Positions 14,986-26,752 are shown, counted from the first letter of the stretch. The stretch is DNA of 64,000 nucleotides from an uncultured Burkholderiales bacterium (GCA_903870145.1 CAIQBO010000016.1:1-64000), one strand, 5' to 3'. Numbers and translations are program-made. The notes: generated by a model not told the origin, from the letters alone.

Positions 14986-15804
14986 TCATTGGTGAAGTCC
15001 GCGCTCGTCGGGCTCGTCGGTGGAGGTGCTGATCAGGCTGGTCTGCTGCCCTTTGGCGCGGCGCCAGCCATACAGCACATAACCGCTCAAACCGTACAGC
15101 ACAAACAAGCCAAACAGCACCAAGGGCGGGTGAATATTGACCGCCGCAATGCCCAGGGCAATCATGACAATCACCACAAAGGGCACGCTTTGCTTCATGC
15201 TGACATCTTTGAAGCTGTAAAACGGCACATTGGTGACCATGGTCAAGCCAGAGAACAAGGCCAGCGCAAACATGGGCCAAGCCATGCTGGAGGCGGCCAC
15301 TTCGGCGTCCGTATTGATCCAAATAAAGCCCATCACCAGAGCCGCAGCAGCGGGCGATGGCAGGCCTTGGAAAAAGCGCTTGTCAACCACGGCTGTGTTG
15401 ACATTGAAGCGGGCCAAACGCAGCGTGGCACAGGCGCAATAAACAAAGGCGGCAAACCAACCCCAGCGCCCCAAGCCTTTGAGTGACCACTCGTAAGCGA
15501 TCAAGGCTGGCGCAGCGCCAAAGGAGACCATGTCAGACAGCGAGTCCATCTGCTCTCCAAAGGCGCTTTGGGTGTTGGTCATGCGGGCCACCCGGCCGTC
15601 CAAACTGTCCAGCACCATGGCGCTGAAGACCCCAGCTGCTGCCAAGTCAAAACGCCCATTCATGGCCATGACTACGGCATAAAAGCCCCCAAACAAAGCG
15701 GCCAAAGTAAACAAGTTGGGCAGCACGTAAATCCCCTTGCGAGGCTTGCGTGCCACTCCAGCAGCTTGTGCTTCTTCGGAATTGTCTAGACCATCATCAT
15801 GCAT
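14986..15804 (-). CDS. pssA: CDP-diacylglycerol-serine O-phosphatidyltransferase
   Basis: This membrane enzyme makes phosphatidylserine, the precursor of phosphatidylethanolamine. The 272-residue protein has the CDP-alcohol phosphotransferase motif D-x2-D-G-x2-A-R-x8-G-x3-D-x3-D (DSLDGRVARM ... FGEQMDSLSD, about residues 66-91). About seven or eight hydrophobic segments follow. It belongs to the integral-membrane type II family, not the E. coli soluble type. It lies 58 bp after ilvC, between amino acid genes, an arrangement conserved in Burkholderiales. The tail after the last helix is Ser/Thr/Asp-rich. Confidence 0.92.
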   Translation of the reverse strand: MHDDGLDNSEEAQAAGVARKPRKGIYVLPNLFTLAALFGGFYAVVMAMNGRFDLAAAGVFSAMVLDSLDGRVARMTNTQSAFGEQMDSLSDMVSFGAAPALIAYEWSLKGLGRWGWFAAFVYCACATLRLARFNVNTAVVDKRFFQGLPSPAAAALVMGFIWINTDAEVAASSMAWPMFALALFSGLTMVTNVPFYSFKDVSMKQSVPFVVIVMIALGIAAVNIHPPLVLFGLFVLYGLSGYVLYGWRRAKGQQTSLISTSTDEPDERGLHQ

Positions 15805-15862
15805 TCAGGCGTTCTCTGGTGAGGGCTTTGGGGAAAGCTCAGTGGCAGTTTCAGTTGCGGAT

Positions 15863-17402
<1,540 letters not shown>

Positions 17403-17487
17403 GTGCGATTCCTCTTTTTGCCGCCCTCCCCTGGGCACGGTAATGCGCAGACTTGGCGGGCAATAGATTCTTCAAAGTTTTTTCAAA

Positions 17488-19269
17488 TTAAAGGTCTTCA
17501 GAGCCCATGAGCATCTCGGTGATGCCCTTGCCAGCCTGAACCATGGGGAACACGTTTTCTGTGGGGTCGGTGCGAATATCCATGAAAACGGTGCGGTCCT
17601 TGAGTTTGCGGGCCTCGCGCAGGGCTGGCTCCACATCTTGCGCACGCTCAATCAACATGCCAACGTGCCCATAGGCCTCGGCCAACTTTACAAAGTTGGG
17701 CAGCGCGTCCATGTAACTGTGGCTGTAGCGGCCTGCGTATTCGATCTCTTGCCACTGCCGCACCATGCCCAAATAGCGGTTGTTCAACGACAAGATTTTG
17801 ATCGGCGTGTTGTATTGCAAACAGGTTGATAACTCTTGGATGCACATTTGCACCGAACCATCACCTGTGATGCAATAAACCTCAGAGTCGGGCTTGGCCA
17901 TTTTGACACCCATGGCGTATGGAATGCCCACGCCCATGGTGCCCAAACCACCGGAGTTGATCCAGCGGCGCGGCTCGTCAAATTTAAAGTACTGCGCCGC
18001 CCACATTTGATGCTGGCCCACATCGGAGGTGATGTAGGTGTCTACGCCGCGCGTCATGTTGTACAAGGTCTCAATCACGAACTGCGGCTTGATCACATCT
18101 TGGGTGCCTTTGTCGTACTTCATGCATTCGCGTTGGCGCCAGCCCTCAATGCTGGACCACCAAGCGCCCAGAGCTTGACTGTCGGGCTTGAGGCCGGATT
18201 CTTTGATCATGGCAATCAATTCCAGCAGCACGTCTTTGACGTCGCCCACAATCGGCACATCGACCTTCACGCGTTTGGAAATGCTGGAGGGGTCTATGTC
18301 AATGTGGATGATTTTTCGCTCGTTTTGCGCAAAATGCTTGGGGTTGCCAATGACGCGGTCATCAAAGCGGGCGCCCACTGCCAGCAACACATCGCAGTGC
18401 TGCATGGCATTGTTGGCCTCCCAGGTGCCGTGCATGCCCAGCATGCCCAAAAATTTAGGGTCGCTCGCCGGGTAGGCACCCAAGCCCATCAAGGTGTTGG
18501 TGCAAGGGTAGCCCAGCATGTCGACCAAGGTTCTGAGCTCTTTCGATGCATTGCTCAGCAAAACGCCGCCGCCGGTGTAGATGAAGGGGCGTTTGGCAGA
18601 CAAAAGCAGTTGCAAGGCTTTGCGAATTTGCCCGCTGTGGCCTTTGCGCACGGGGTTGTAGGAGCGCATCTCGATGGTTTCAGGGTAGCCTGCATAAGCG
18701 GCCTTGTTGAACGAGATGTCTTTGGGAATATCAACCACCACAGGGCCAGGCCGGCCACTGCGTGCAATGTGAAAGGCTTTTTTCATGACCATTGCAATGT
18801 GGCGCGCATCTTTGACCAAGAAGTTGTGCTTGACAACGGGGCGCGTGATGCCCACGGTGTCGCACTCTTGGAAAGCGTCTAAACCAATGGCGGCAGTGGG
18901 CACTTGCCCACTGATGATGACCATGGGAATGCTGTCCATGTAGGCGGTGGCAATGCCGGTGACGGCGTTGGTCAGACCAGGCCCAGAAGTCACCAAGGCC
19001 ACGCCCACTTCACCCGTAGCGCGGGCATAACCATCGGCCGCATGCACTGCAGCCTGTTCATGGCGCACCAGCACGTGCTGGATCGTTTCTTGTTTGTAAA
19101 AAGCGTCATAGATGTGCAGCACGGCACCACCTGGGTAGCCCCAAACGAATTGAACGTTTTCGGCTTGCAGCGCTTTGACGAGGATTTCAGCGCCACGCAA
19201 TTCGGTGGTGCTGGGAGCAGCTGCGGCTGCGGCGATTGCCATTTCGGCTTTGGAGATTTCCATATTCAA
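17488..19269 (-). CDS. ilvI: Acetolactate synthase large (catalytic) subunit
   Basis: This ThDP/FAD enzyme forms acetolactate or acetohydroxybutyrate. The 593-residue protein has the activating glutamate in VLVRHEQAAVHAADGYARATG (split signature), the FAD-binding centre, and the ThDP motif GDGSVQMCIQELSTCLQYN (GDG...N). The C-terminal region ends MLMGSEDL. An N-terminal Ala-rich extension precedes the ThDP domain. AAAGG lies 7 nt before the ATG. It is the first structural gene of ilvI-ilvH-ilvC-pssA-leuA, possibly under control of a short upstream leader peptide. Confidence 0.95.
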   Translation of the reverse strand: MNMEISKAEMAIAAAAAAPSTTELRGAEILVKALQAENVQFVWGYPGGAVLHIYDAFYKQETIQHVLVRHEQAAVHAADGYARATGEVGVALVTSGPGLTNAVTGIATAYMDSIPMVIISGQVPTAAIGLDAFQECDTVGITRPVVKHNFLVKDARHIAMVMKKAFHIARSGRPGPVVVDIPKDISFNKAAYAGYPETIEMRSYNPVRKGHSGQIRKALQLLLSAKRPFIYTGGGVLLSNASKELRTLVDMLGYPCTNTLMGLGAYPASDPKFLGMLGMHGTWEANNAMQHCDVLLAVGARFDDRVIGNPKHFAQNERKIIHIDIDPSSISKRVKVDVPIVGDVKDVLLELIAMIKESGLKPDSQALGAWWSSIEGWRQRECMKYDKGTQDVIKPQFVIETLYNMTRGVDTYITSDVGQHQMWAAQYFKFDEPRRWINSGGLGTMGVGIPYAMGVKMAKPDSEVYCITGDGSVQMCIQELSTCLQYNTPIKILSLNNRYLGMVRQWQEIEYAGRYSHSYMDALPNFVKLAEAYGHVGMLIERAQDVEPALREARKLKDRTVFMDIRTDPTENVFPMVQAGKGITEMLMGSEDL

Positions 19270-19284
19270 CCTTTGTGAATTTCT

Positions 19285-19356
19285 CTAACGAAAAACCTTG
19301 GGTGCCCTTTTGCGGGACTCTTGTGGAGTCGCATCAGAACTTAAGACCACCAACAT
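19285..19356 (-). CDS. Possible ilv leader peptide
   Basis: A 23-codon frame upstream of ilvI begins MLVVLSSDATP and ends at TAG 16 bp before the ilvI ATG. Four branched-chain residues (L2, V3, V4, L5) follow the start, as expected for a leader sensing Leu/Val-tRNA. It lies between a consensus -10 (19424-19419) and ilvI. A small hairpin (GACTC/GAGTC) follows, but I see no convincing intrinsic terminator, so the attenuation mechanism is unproven. Confidence 0.45.
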   Translation of the reverse strand: MLVVLSSDATPQESRKRAPKVFR

Positions 19357-19418
19357 GGGCACTTAACGTAGGGGTGCCGGATGGTGATCCGTTTGCGTTT
19401 TTTCAATTGCAAGCTCGC

Positions 19419-19424
19419 ATTATA
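19419..19424 (-). promoter_or_regulatory. Candidate -10 of the ilv operon promoter
   Basis: The minus strand reads TATAAT, a perfect -10, about 150 bp before ilvI. The -35 region 17 bp upstream (CGGATT) is poor. A start near 19412 would leave a long leader containing the candidate leader peptide. Confidence 0.45.
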
Positions 19425-19472
19425 GATTGGCGCAGTGCCATAATCCGTGACGCACAATTTGGGTGCAATACA

Positions 19473-20039
19473 TTGGCGACCGAACAAGAACTTTCTGACT
19501 TCCTCAAAAACACGGAAAAGCGTGCATTCAAACGCACGCTGTATCACGTGCGCAATGAGGAATCGGCGCTTGATATCTTGCAAGACAGCATGATCAAGCT
19601 GGCCACCCATTACGGCGACAAGCCCGCTCAAGAGTTGCCCCTGCTGTTCCAGCGAATTTTGTCCAACACCACCTTGGACTGGTTTCGCAGGCAAAAGACC
19701 CGCAACGCCCTGTTCTCCAATATGAGCGACTTCGGCTCAGATGCCGACAGTGAGGATTTTGATATTTTGGAGTCCCTCACAGACCAGTCCAACTCGGAAT
19801 TTGGCGAGAGTGCGGAAACTCAAATCGAGCGCAAACAGGTTTTCCATCAGATCGAGGCCGAGATCTCCGCCCTGCCCCCGCGTCAACGAGAAGCCTTCCT
19901 GCTGCGTTATTGGGAGGAGATGAACGTTACCGAGACGGCTGCTGCCATGGGCTGCACCGAAGGAAGTGTCAAAACTCACTGTTCCCGGGCTGTTCACGCA
20001 CTGAGCAAAGCGCTCAGCGCAAAAGGATTAAAAATATGA
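19473..20039 (+). CDS. ECF-like RNA polymerase sigma factor
   Basis: The 188-residue protein has sigma-70 region 2 (TLYHVRNEESALDILQDSM, then FRRQKTRNALFS) and region 4 with a helix-turn-helix (ALPPRQREAFLLRYWEEMNV, ETAAAMGCTEGSVKTHCSRAV). The linker is acidic (DFGSDADSEDFDILESL). No ATG fits: the conserved N-terminus ATEQELSDFLKNTEKRAFKR begins right after a TTG at 19473, so I use TTG. It is the first gene of a six-gene plus-strand unit. The overlapping downstream DUF3619 gene may encode its membrane anti-sigma partner (inference). Confidence 0.88.
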   Translation: MATEQELSDFLKNTEKRAFKRTLYHVRNEESALDILQDSMIKLATHYGDKPAQELPLLFQRILSNTTLDWFRRQKTRNALFSNMSDFGSDADSEDFDILESLTDQSNSEFGESAETQIERKQVFHQIEAEISALPPRQREAFLLRYWEEMNVTETAAAMGCTEGSVKTHCSRAVHALSKALSAKGLKI

Positions 20040-20479
20040 CCGCATCAACCCTGTTAGCCAACGCCAACATAGACCGCATGGGCCTGCAACTGGCACGCCG
20101 GCTCAATGAACACGCCCTGGATTTGCCCCACGATATCACCGAGCGCCTGCGCGCGGCCCGTGTTCAAGCCATTTCCCAACGCAAACGCGAGCCCGTTTGG
20201 GTCAGCGCACCCCAATGGGCGGGCGCCGGTGGGCCGAGCATGGGCTCGGGCGACGAAGGCCTTAATTTATGGAGCAAAATTGCATCTGCGTTGCCCCTGA
20301 TCGCCTTGCTGGTTGGTTTGGCCACCATCCACGTGCTGCAAACCGAACACCGTGCCAATGAAATTGCCAGCCTGGACGCCGAGTTGTTGATTGACGAATT
20401 GCCCCCAGCGGCTTACGCTGATCCAGGGTTTTTGGTGTTCCTCAAGTCCTCACCCCCAGAGTCGAAAGCTGCCGATTGA
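20036..20479 (+). CDS. DUF3619 membrane protein, possible anti-sigma factor
   Basis: The 147-residue protein has a helical N-terminal domain (IDRMGLQLARRLNEHALDLP, then ITERLRAARVQAI), one transmembrane segment (about residues 83-101, IASALPLIALLVGLATIHVL) and a short periplasmic part. This soluble-domain plus single-helix layout is that of anti-sigma factors. It overlaps the sigma-factor gene by 4 bp (ATGA) with AAGGA upstream. The anti-sigma role is inferred from position and topology only. Confidence 0.75.
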   Translation: MTASTLLANANIDRMGLQLARRLNEHALDLPHDITERLRAARVQAISQRKREPVWVSAPQWAGAGGPSMGSGDEGLNLWSKIASALPLIALLVGLATIHVLQTEHRANEIASLDAELLIDELPPAAYADPGFLVFLKSSPPESKAAD

Positions 20480-21174
20480 GTTCTTTGCGCACGTCATTCC
20501 AATGGGCTCAGCCTGTCAAATCTGCTGTTTACGCTGGCGCTTTATGCCTGCTCGCAGCCGGCTTGGGTGTGGCTACGCCCACCTCAACTTGGGCGCAAAA
20601 TGCGGCGCCAACTTCGTCCCCAGCTTACCCCGGCCAATCCAACCTGCCTAAAAAACCCACGGCATCGGTTGCACCCGCAAGCTCTGGCGCAGCTTGGGGC
20701 GCCTTGACCCCCATTGAAAAAAATGCCTTAGCGCCCTTGGCACCTCATTGGGCGCAGTTAAGCAGCTTGCAAAAAAGCAAGTGGCTGGCCATTTCCAAGA
20801 ACTTTGACAAATTGTCGGTCACTGAGCAAGCCACACTGCACCACCGAATGACCGATTGGGTTGCGCTAAGCCCGCAGCAAAGGGCGCTAGCCCGGCTGAA
20901 CTTCAATGAAACCAAAAACTTAGGCGCAGACGAGAAAAAAACCCAGTGGGAAGCCTACCAAGCCTTGAGCGCAGAGGAAAAACGCAAACTGGCATCCCAA
21001 CAAAGCCGCCCCCTGCAAGGAGCGGCGCCAGCCACCAAAGCGCCGCCTGACAAATTAATGCGCTTGCCCGGAAAAGGGCCTGCGCCGCCAGATGCCAACA
21101 ACCCTAACGCAGGCCCAGTTTTAGACCCTAAAACGCTCCTCCCAACACCTGCAGTTGCAAGCGAAGGTGCGTGA
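20476..21174 (+). CDS. DUF3106 secreted protein
   Basis: The 232-residue protein has an N-terminal signal segment (AVYAGALCLLAAGLGVATPTS) and a region with repeated W-x-x-L/LS-x-x-Q elements: WGALTPIEKNALAPLAPHW, LSSLQKSKWLAISKNFDKL, LSPQQRALARLNFNE, and a KKTQWEAYQAL-LSAEEKRKLA stretch. This is the DUF3106 pattern. The tail is Pro/Ala-rich. The start is a TTG that overlaps the preceding stop (TTGA). Function is unknown; position suggests envelope-stress control together with the sigma factor. Confidence 0.75.
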   Translation: MSSLRTSFQWAQPVKSAVYAGALCLLAAGLGVATPTSTWAQNAAPTSSPAYPGQSNLPKKPTASVAPASSGAAWGALTPIEKNALAPLAPHWAQLSSLQKSKWLAISKNFDKLSVTEQATLHHRMTDWVALSPQQRALARLNFNETKNLGADEKKTQWEAYQALSAEEKRKLASQQSRPLQGAAPATKAPPDKLMRLPGKGPAPPDANNPNAGPVLDPKTLLPTPAVASEGA

Positions 21175-21677
21175 TCCTTGAGCCCACCCCACCCTTGCGA
21201 CGACGTATGGCCTGCTGGCTTTACGAAGGCATGCTCCTTTTTGGCGTGGTCTTCATAGCCGGTTACCTGTTCGGCACTTTAAGCCAGACGCGTAACGCCT
21301 TGCACAATCGGCACGGCCTCCAGGCATTTTTGTTTTTGGTGTTTGCCATTTACTTCACTTGGTTTTGGTCCAAAGGTCAAACCTTGGCCATGAAGACTTG
21401 GCACATCCGTTTGCTGGACGCTCACGGCAACAATCTGAGTCAGGCCAGGGCCTTGCTCAGGTTTGTCCTGAGTTGGATTTGGCTGCTCCCACCCTTGGCT
21501 TTGTCAGCGGTTTTTAACCTGCCTGGCGCTCAGGCAGCGTGGCTGGTGGCCGGATGGGTCTTGCTTTGGGCCATGCTCAGCCGCTTTCAAGCTCAGGGGC
21601 AGTATTGGCATGACATTTGGGCGGGCACTCGGCTGATTGATGTCACCCCCCACAAGGGCGCATCAGCCCCACCCTAG
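21171..21677 (+). CDS. RDD-family membrane protein
   Basis: The 168-residue protein has the RDD domain: PPLRRRMACWLYEGMLLFGVVFIAG (split R...E/D in helix 1), helix 2 with FLVFAIYFTWFWSKGQTLAMKTW, and the third with LRFVLSWIWLLPPLALSAVF. Family members are small integral membrane proteins, some suggested to be antiporters. The start is GTG, overlapping the previous stop as GTGA, with GAAGG upstream. Cotranscribed with the sigma-factor operon. Confidence 0.8.
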   Translation: MILEPTPPLRRRMACWLYEGMLLFGVVFIAGYLFGTLSQTRNALHNRHGLQAFLFLVFAIYFTWFWSKGQTLAMKTWHIRLLDAHGNNLSQARALLRFVLSWIWLLPPLALSAVFNLPGAQAAWLVAGWVLLWAMLSRFQAQGQYWHDIWAGTRLIDVTPHKGASAPP

Positions 21678-21693
21678 CTCACAGCTGCCCGCC

Positions 21694-22140
21694 ATGGGGG
21701 CCGCGCAGGCATCACGGCCTATCGGGCACAATTGGCAACTTGTTCAATTGCAAAAGCCCCCCTTGGAACCCGTTAATCCTCAAAAAAACAGAACCGGCTT
21801 GTCTCGCATCTTTCATGCGGGTGGCTACTCGTGGCAGGGTTTGAAAGCTGGCTGGGGTGAAACCGCTTTTAGACAAGAGGCCAAGTTTTCAGTGTTCATG
21901 CTGCCCGCTGCTTTTTGGCTGGGCAGCACTTGGGTCGAGGTAGCGTTGCTGGCCGGTTCTGTTATTTTCGTCATGGTGGTGGAGTTGCTCAACACCTGCA
22001 TCGAATCGGCCATTGACCGCGTTGGCCCTGAATGGCATGCCTTGTCCAAACGCGCCAAAGACATGGGCAGTGCGGCCGTCTTTTTGAGCTTGCTGCTGTG
22101 CCTGGGTATTTGGTTGGCCGCACTCTTCTCCAAATTTTGA
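21694..22140 (+). CDS. dgkA: Diacylglycerol kinase
   Basis: The prokaryotic DgkA family phosphorylates diacylglycerol to phosphatidate, recycling lipid. The protein has FHAGGYSWQGLKAGWGETAFRQE, three hydrophobic helices, and the hallmark VVELLNTCIESAIDRVG with the catalytic glutamates, then SKRAKDMGSAAVFLSLL. The start is uncertain: ATG 21694 (148 residues) follows the RDD stop, while ATG 21637 would overlap that gene by 41 bp. The first 40 residues are not conserved in the family. It is the fifth gene of the operon. Confidence 0.85.
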   Translation: MGAAQASRPIGHNWQLVQLQKPPLEPVNPQKNRTGLSRIFHAGGYSWQGLKAGWGETAFRQEAKFSVFMLPAAFWLGSTWVEVALLAGSVIFVMVVELLNTCIESAIDRVGPEWHALSKRAKDMGSAAVFLSLLLCLGIWLAALFSKF

Positions 22141-22142
22141 AC

Positions 22143-22730
22143 ATGCGTGAGCCTGCGTTTTCAATTTGCGTTTATTGCGGCTCCAAGCCTGGCGACCAAG
22201 ACATCTACACGCAGTGCGCACAACAAGTCGGTCAATGGATTGGTCAGCACGGCGGCCAATTGGTTTATGGCGGCGGGCGCAACGGCTTGATGGGAACCGT
22301 GGCCGACGCCACCTTGGCCGCAGGTGGCCGCGTGGTGGGCATCATTCCGCAGGCTTTGGTGGAGAAAGAATGGTCGCACACCGAGTGCACAGAGCTGCAC
22401 GTGGTTCAAACCATGCACGAGCGCAAACAAATGATGGCTGAGCGGGCTGACGCTTTCTTGGCCATACCCGGAGGCATTGGCACCTTGGAGGAGTTTTTTG
22501 AGGCTTGGACTTGGCGCCAACTGGGCTACCACAACAAGCCCATTGGCCTGCTTAATTTGAATGGCTACTACGACACTTTGTTGACTTTTTTAGAGTCGGT
22601 GGTGACCCGCAATTTCATGACCCCATGGCAAATGGAGCTGGTCCAAGTCCATGACCAAGCCTTGCACTTATTGCCACACTTGGTGCAGGCGGCCGGGTTG
22701 CCAACCCCGTTTCAAAGTCAAGCTGTTTGA
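22143..22730 (+). CDS. LOG-family protein (cytokinin riboside 5'-monophosphate phosphoribohydrolase-like)
   Basis: The 195-residue protein of the Rossmann-like LOG/TIGR00730 family has SICVYCGSKPG at the N-terminus, LVYGGGRNGLMG, the active-site region VVQTMHERKQMM, and PGGIGTLEEFFEAWTW. These match enzymes that release free base from nucleoside monophosphates. Many bacterial members act in general nucleotide salvage. The ATG is 2 bp after the dgkA stop. It is the last gene of the sigma-factor operon, convergent with glnB. Confidence 0.85.
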   Translation: MREPAFSICVYCGSKPGDQDIYTQCAQQVGQWIGQHGGQLVYGGGRNGLMGTVADATLAAGGRVVGIIPQALVEKEWSHTECTELHVVQTMHERKQMMAERADAFLAIPGGIGTLEEFFEAWTWRQLGYHNKPIGLLNLNGYYDTLLTFLESVVTRNFMTPWQMELVQVHDQALHLLPHLVQAAGLPTPFQSQAV

Positions 22731-22734
22731 GCGC

Positions 22735-24758
<2,024 letters not shown>

Positions 24759-24762
24759 ACAG

Positions 24763-25986
24763 GTGCAGGAATTCAATTCCAACAATTATGTCATCCAGGT
24801 GCATGCGTCGATGCACGCTGTTTCAGCCCCGGCTTGGGACGCCTTGTTGGCGCTCCAAATCCAGGCCTCACCCTTCATGCAGCATGCTTATTTGGCTGCG
24901 ATGCAAGACAGCGCCAGCGCCAGCGCCGAAACGGGATGGGTTCTGCAGCTGTTGACCCTTTGCGCACCTGCCGAGCAAGGTGCGCCTGGCGCCCTGCACG
25001 CGGCATGCGCCTTGTACATCAAGTCCCATTCTTATGGCGAATATGTGTTTGACTGGGCTTGGGCAGACGCCTACCAGCGCCACGGTTTGCGCTATTATCC
25101 CAAGGCCATCGCAGCCGTGCCCTTCACACCGGTGCCGGGCACCCGCTTGATGGCCGATTCGCCAGAAAGCCGCTTGGCGCTGCTGGATGCGTTGGTTTCA
25201 CTGGCGAAAAGCCAAGATTGGTCCTCCTTGCATTTGTTGTTTGCAGCAGAGGAAGACTTGCAAACCTGCCGCAGTTCAGGGTGGCTGAGCCGCCATACCG
25301 TGCAATTTCATTGGAACAACAATGGCTTCACCGATTTCGAAGATTTTCTGGGGCACATGAGCCAAGAAAAGCGCAAAAAAATTCGGCAAGAGCGGCGCAA
25401 GGTGGCGCAAGCGGGTGTGGTGTTCAGGGCCTTGCAAGGCCAGGAAATTCAAAACGCTGACTGGGATTTTTTCTACGAATGTTATGAACGCACTTACCTG
25501 GAGCACGGTAATGCGCCCTACTTGAACCGAGATTTTTTCCAGCGAATGCAGTTGAACATGCCGCAAAACTGGCTGCTCTTTGTGGCTTCAAGGGGTGGGC
25601 AAGACATGGCTTGCAGTCTGGTGGGGTTGAACAACGCCGCTTTGCAGACCGCGCCAAGCAGCGTCGACCCCTCTGCGGCCTACGGGCGTTACTGGGGCGC
25701 TTTAGAGCGGGTTGACTGCTTGCACTTTGAGGCCTGCTACTACCAACCCATTGCATGGTGCATTGCGCACGGCATCGGCCGGTTTGAGGGCGGTGCGCAA
25801 GGCGAGCACAAGATGGCGCGGGCCCTGCTGCCCGTCAAAGCCAGCAGCGCACATTGGCTTGCACACCCCGCGTTTTCAGATGCTGTCGAGCGATATTTGG
25901 AGAAAGAAGGCCAAGGCGTTGAGGCCTACCTGGAAAACTTGGAGGCCAGATCGCCATTGCGGCCTGCCTCCAAAACCACGACCTGA
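24763..25986 (+). CDS. FemAB-like acyltransferase (DUF482/PF04339 family)
   Basis: The 407-residue protein of the 'peptidogalycan biosynthesis/recognition' family has a double GNAT-like fold. Markers are SPFMQHAYLAAMQDSAS, YVFDWAWADAYQRHGLRYYPK, FSHMSQEKRKKIRQERRKV (as GHMSQEKRKKIRQERRK), and FEACYYQPIAWCIAHGIGRFEGGAQGEHKMARALLP split near the end. Substrate unknown; relatives include FemAB aminoacyltransferases. I chose GTG 24763 because AAGGG lies 8 nt upstream inside nadE; ATG 24811 is an alternative. It is convergent with ppa. Confidence 0.78.
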   Translation: MQEFNSNNYVIQVHASMHAVSAPAWDALLALQIQASPFMQHAYLAAMQDSASASAETGWVLQLLTLCAPAEQGAPGALHAACALYIKSHSYGEYVFDWAWADAYQRHGLRYYPKAIAAVPFTPVPGTRLMADSPESRLALLDALVSLAKSQDWSSLHLLFAAEEDLQTCRSSGWLSRHTVQFHWNNNGFTDFEDFLGHMSQEKRKKIRQERRKVAQAGVVFRALQGQEIQNADWDFFYECYERTYLEHGNAPYLNRDFFQRMQLNMPQNWLLFVASRGGQDMACSLVGLNNAALQTAPSSVDPSAAYGRYWGALERVDCLHFEACYYQPIAWCIAHGIGRFEGGAQGEHKMARALLPVKASSAHWLAHPAFSDAVERYLEKEGQGVEAYLENLEARSPLRPASKTTT

Positions 25987-26001
25987 CGGCGCTGATTGGT
26001 T

Positions 26002-26538
26002 TTAGGCGTGTTCTTTGTTGTAGTTGGCGATGCCATCCAAGATTTCTTTTTTGGCCGATTCAGGGCCTTCCCAGCCCACAATTTTGACCCATTTGCCGTC
26101 TTCTAGATCTTTGTAATGCTCAAAGAAATGGGCAATGGTGCGAAGGCGCAAAGGGTTGAGGTCTTCGGGCTTTTGCCATTGGGTGTAGATCGACAAAATT
26201 TTGTCAATTGGAACGGCCAAAACTTTGCCATCTTCACCTGCTTCGTCTTGCATTTTCAAAATGCCGATGGGGCGGCACGGCACCACCACCCCAGGGATCA
26301 AGGGCACGGGCGTGATGACCAGCACGTCGACAGGGTCACCGTCGCCACTGATGGTTTTGGGCACGTAACCATAATTGGTCGGGTAGTGCATGGCGGTGCT
26401 CATGAAACGATCGACAAAAATAGCGCCAGTGGCTTTGTCAACTTCGTATTTGACCGGGTCGGCGTTCATCGGAATTTCGATGATCACATTGAATTGTTCG
26501 GGCACCAGATTGCCGGGGGTGACGTTGTCAAGGGACAT
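26002..26538 (-). CDS. ppa: Inorganic pyrophosphatase (soluble, family I)
   Basis: It hydrolyses PPi to drive biosynthesis. The 178-residue family I enzyme has [20 protein letters not shown], the signature [10 protein letters not shown] with three metal-binding aspartates, and the C-terminal [19 protein letters not shown]. Length is typical. It is divergent from hppA, the membrane pyrophosphatase, so the two PPi-consuming enzymes are encoded back to back with about 215 bp between them. Confidence 0.95.
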   Translation of the reverse strand: MSLDNVTPGNLVPEQFNVIIEIPMNADPVKYEVDKATGAIFVDRFMSTAMHYPTNYGYVPKTISGDGDPVDVLVITPVPLIPGVVVPCRPIGILKMQDEAGEDGKVLAVPIDKILSIYTQWQKPEDLNPLRLRTIAHFFEHYKDLEDGKWVKIVGWEGPESAKKEILDGIANYNKEHA

Positions 26539-26612
26539 GTTGGAAGGTCTCAGTTATTGATGTAGGACAAAGTGATTGCTAGGTATTAACCCCCATTTTA
26601 CTTTCACAAGGC

Positions 26613-26643
26613 TTGCGTCATTGCTCTGTGGGCTCTTTATAAT
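26613..26643 (+). promoter_or_regulatory. Candidate hppA promoter
   Basis: There is a perfect -10, TATAAT (26638-26643). TTGCGT (26613-26618) is a possible -35 with a rather long 19-bp spacer. Initiation near 26650 gives a leader of about 100 nt ahead of hppA. Confidence 0.55.
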
Positions 26644-26659
26644 TCGCCTGTTGGCCAAT

Positions 26660-26744
26660 CGCAACCTTGAAGGGGTGCGAGGAAGCAACGCACGGAGGGG
26701 CATCCTAAGCGTTGCACCTCCTTTTTGCGACAACACTCAAGGAG
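26660..26744 (+). promoter_or_regulatory. Structured hppA leader with alternative helices (candidate switch)
   Basis: Three helices compete. Helix A: CGCAACC (26660-26666) with GGGGTGCG (26672-26679), one mismatch. Helix B: AAGGGGTGC (26670-26678) with GCACCTCCTT (26714-26723), one bulged T, stacked on AACGC/GCGTT (26687-26691/26709-26713), followed by T-run 26722-26726. Helix C: CTCCTT (26718-26723) with the hppA Shine-Dalgarno AAGGAG (26739-26744). A and C can coexist; B excludes both. No known riboswitch class is recognised. Confidence 0.5.
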
Positions 26745-26752
26745 ATTGACTT

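Noticed and set aside
17836..18882. A 348-codon plus-strand frame opposite ilvI
   Set aside because: A typical antisense shadow of a long GC-biased gene; His/Val/Ala-rich and without motifs.
19236..19472. N-terminal 79 codons of the sigma-factor frame
   Set aside because: They overlap the ilvI start and leader and have no sigma similarity. The conserved protein begins at TTG 19473.
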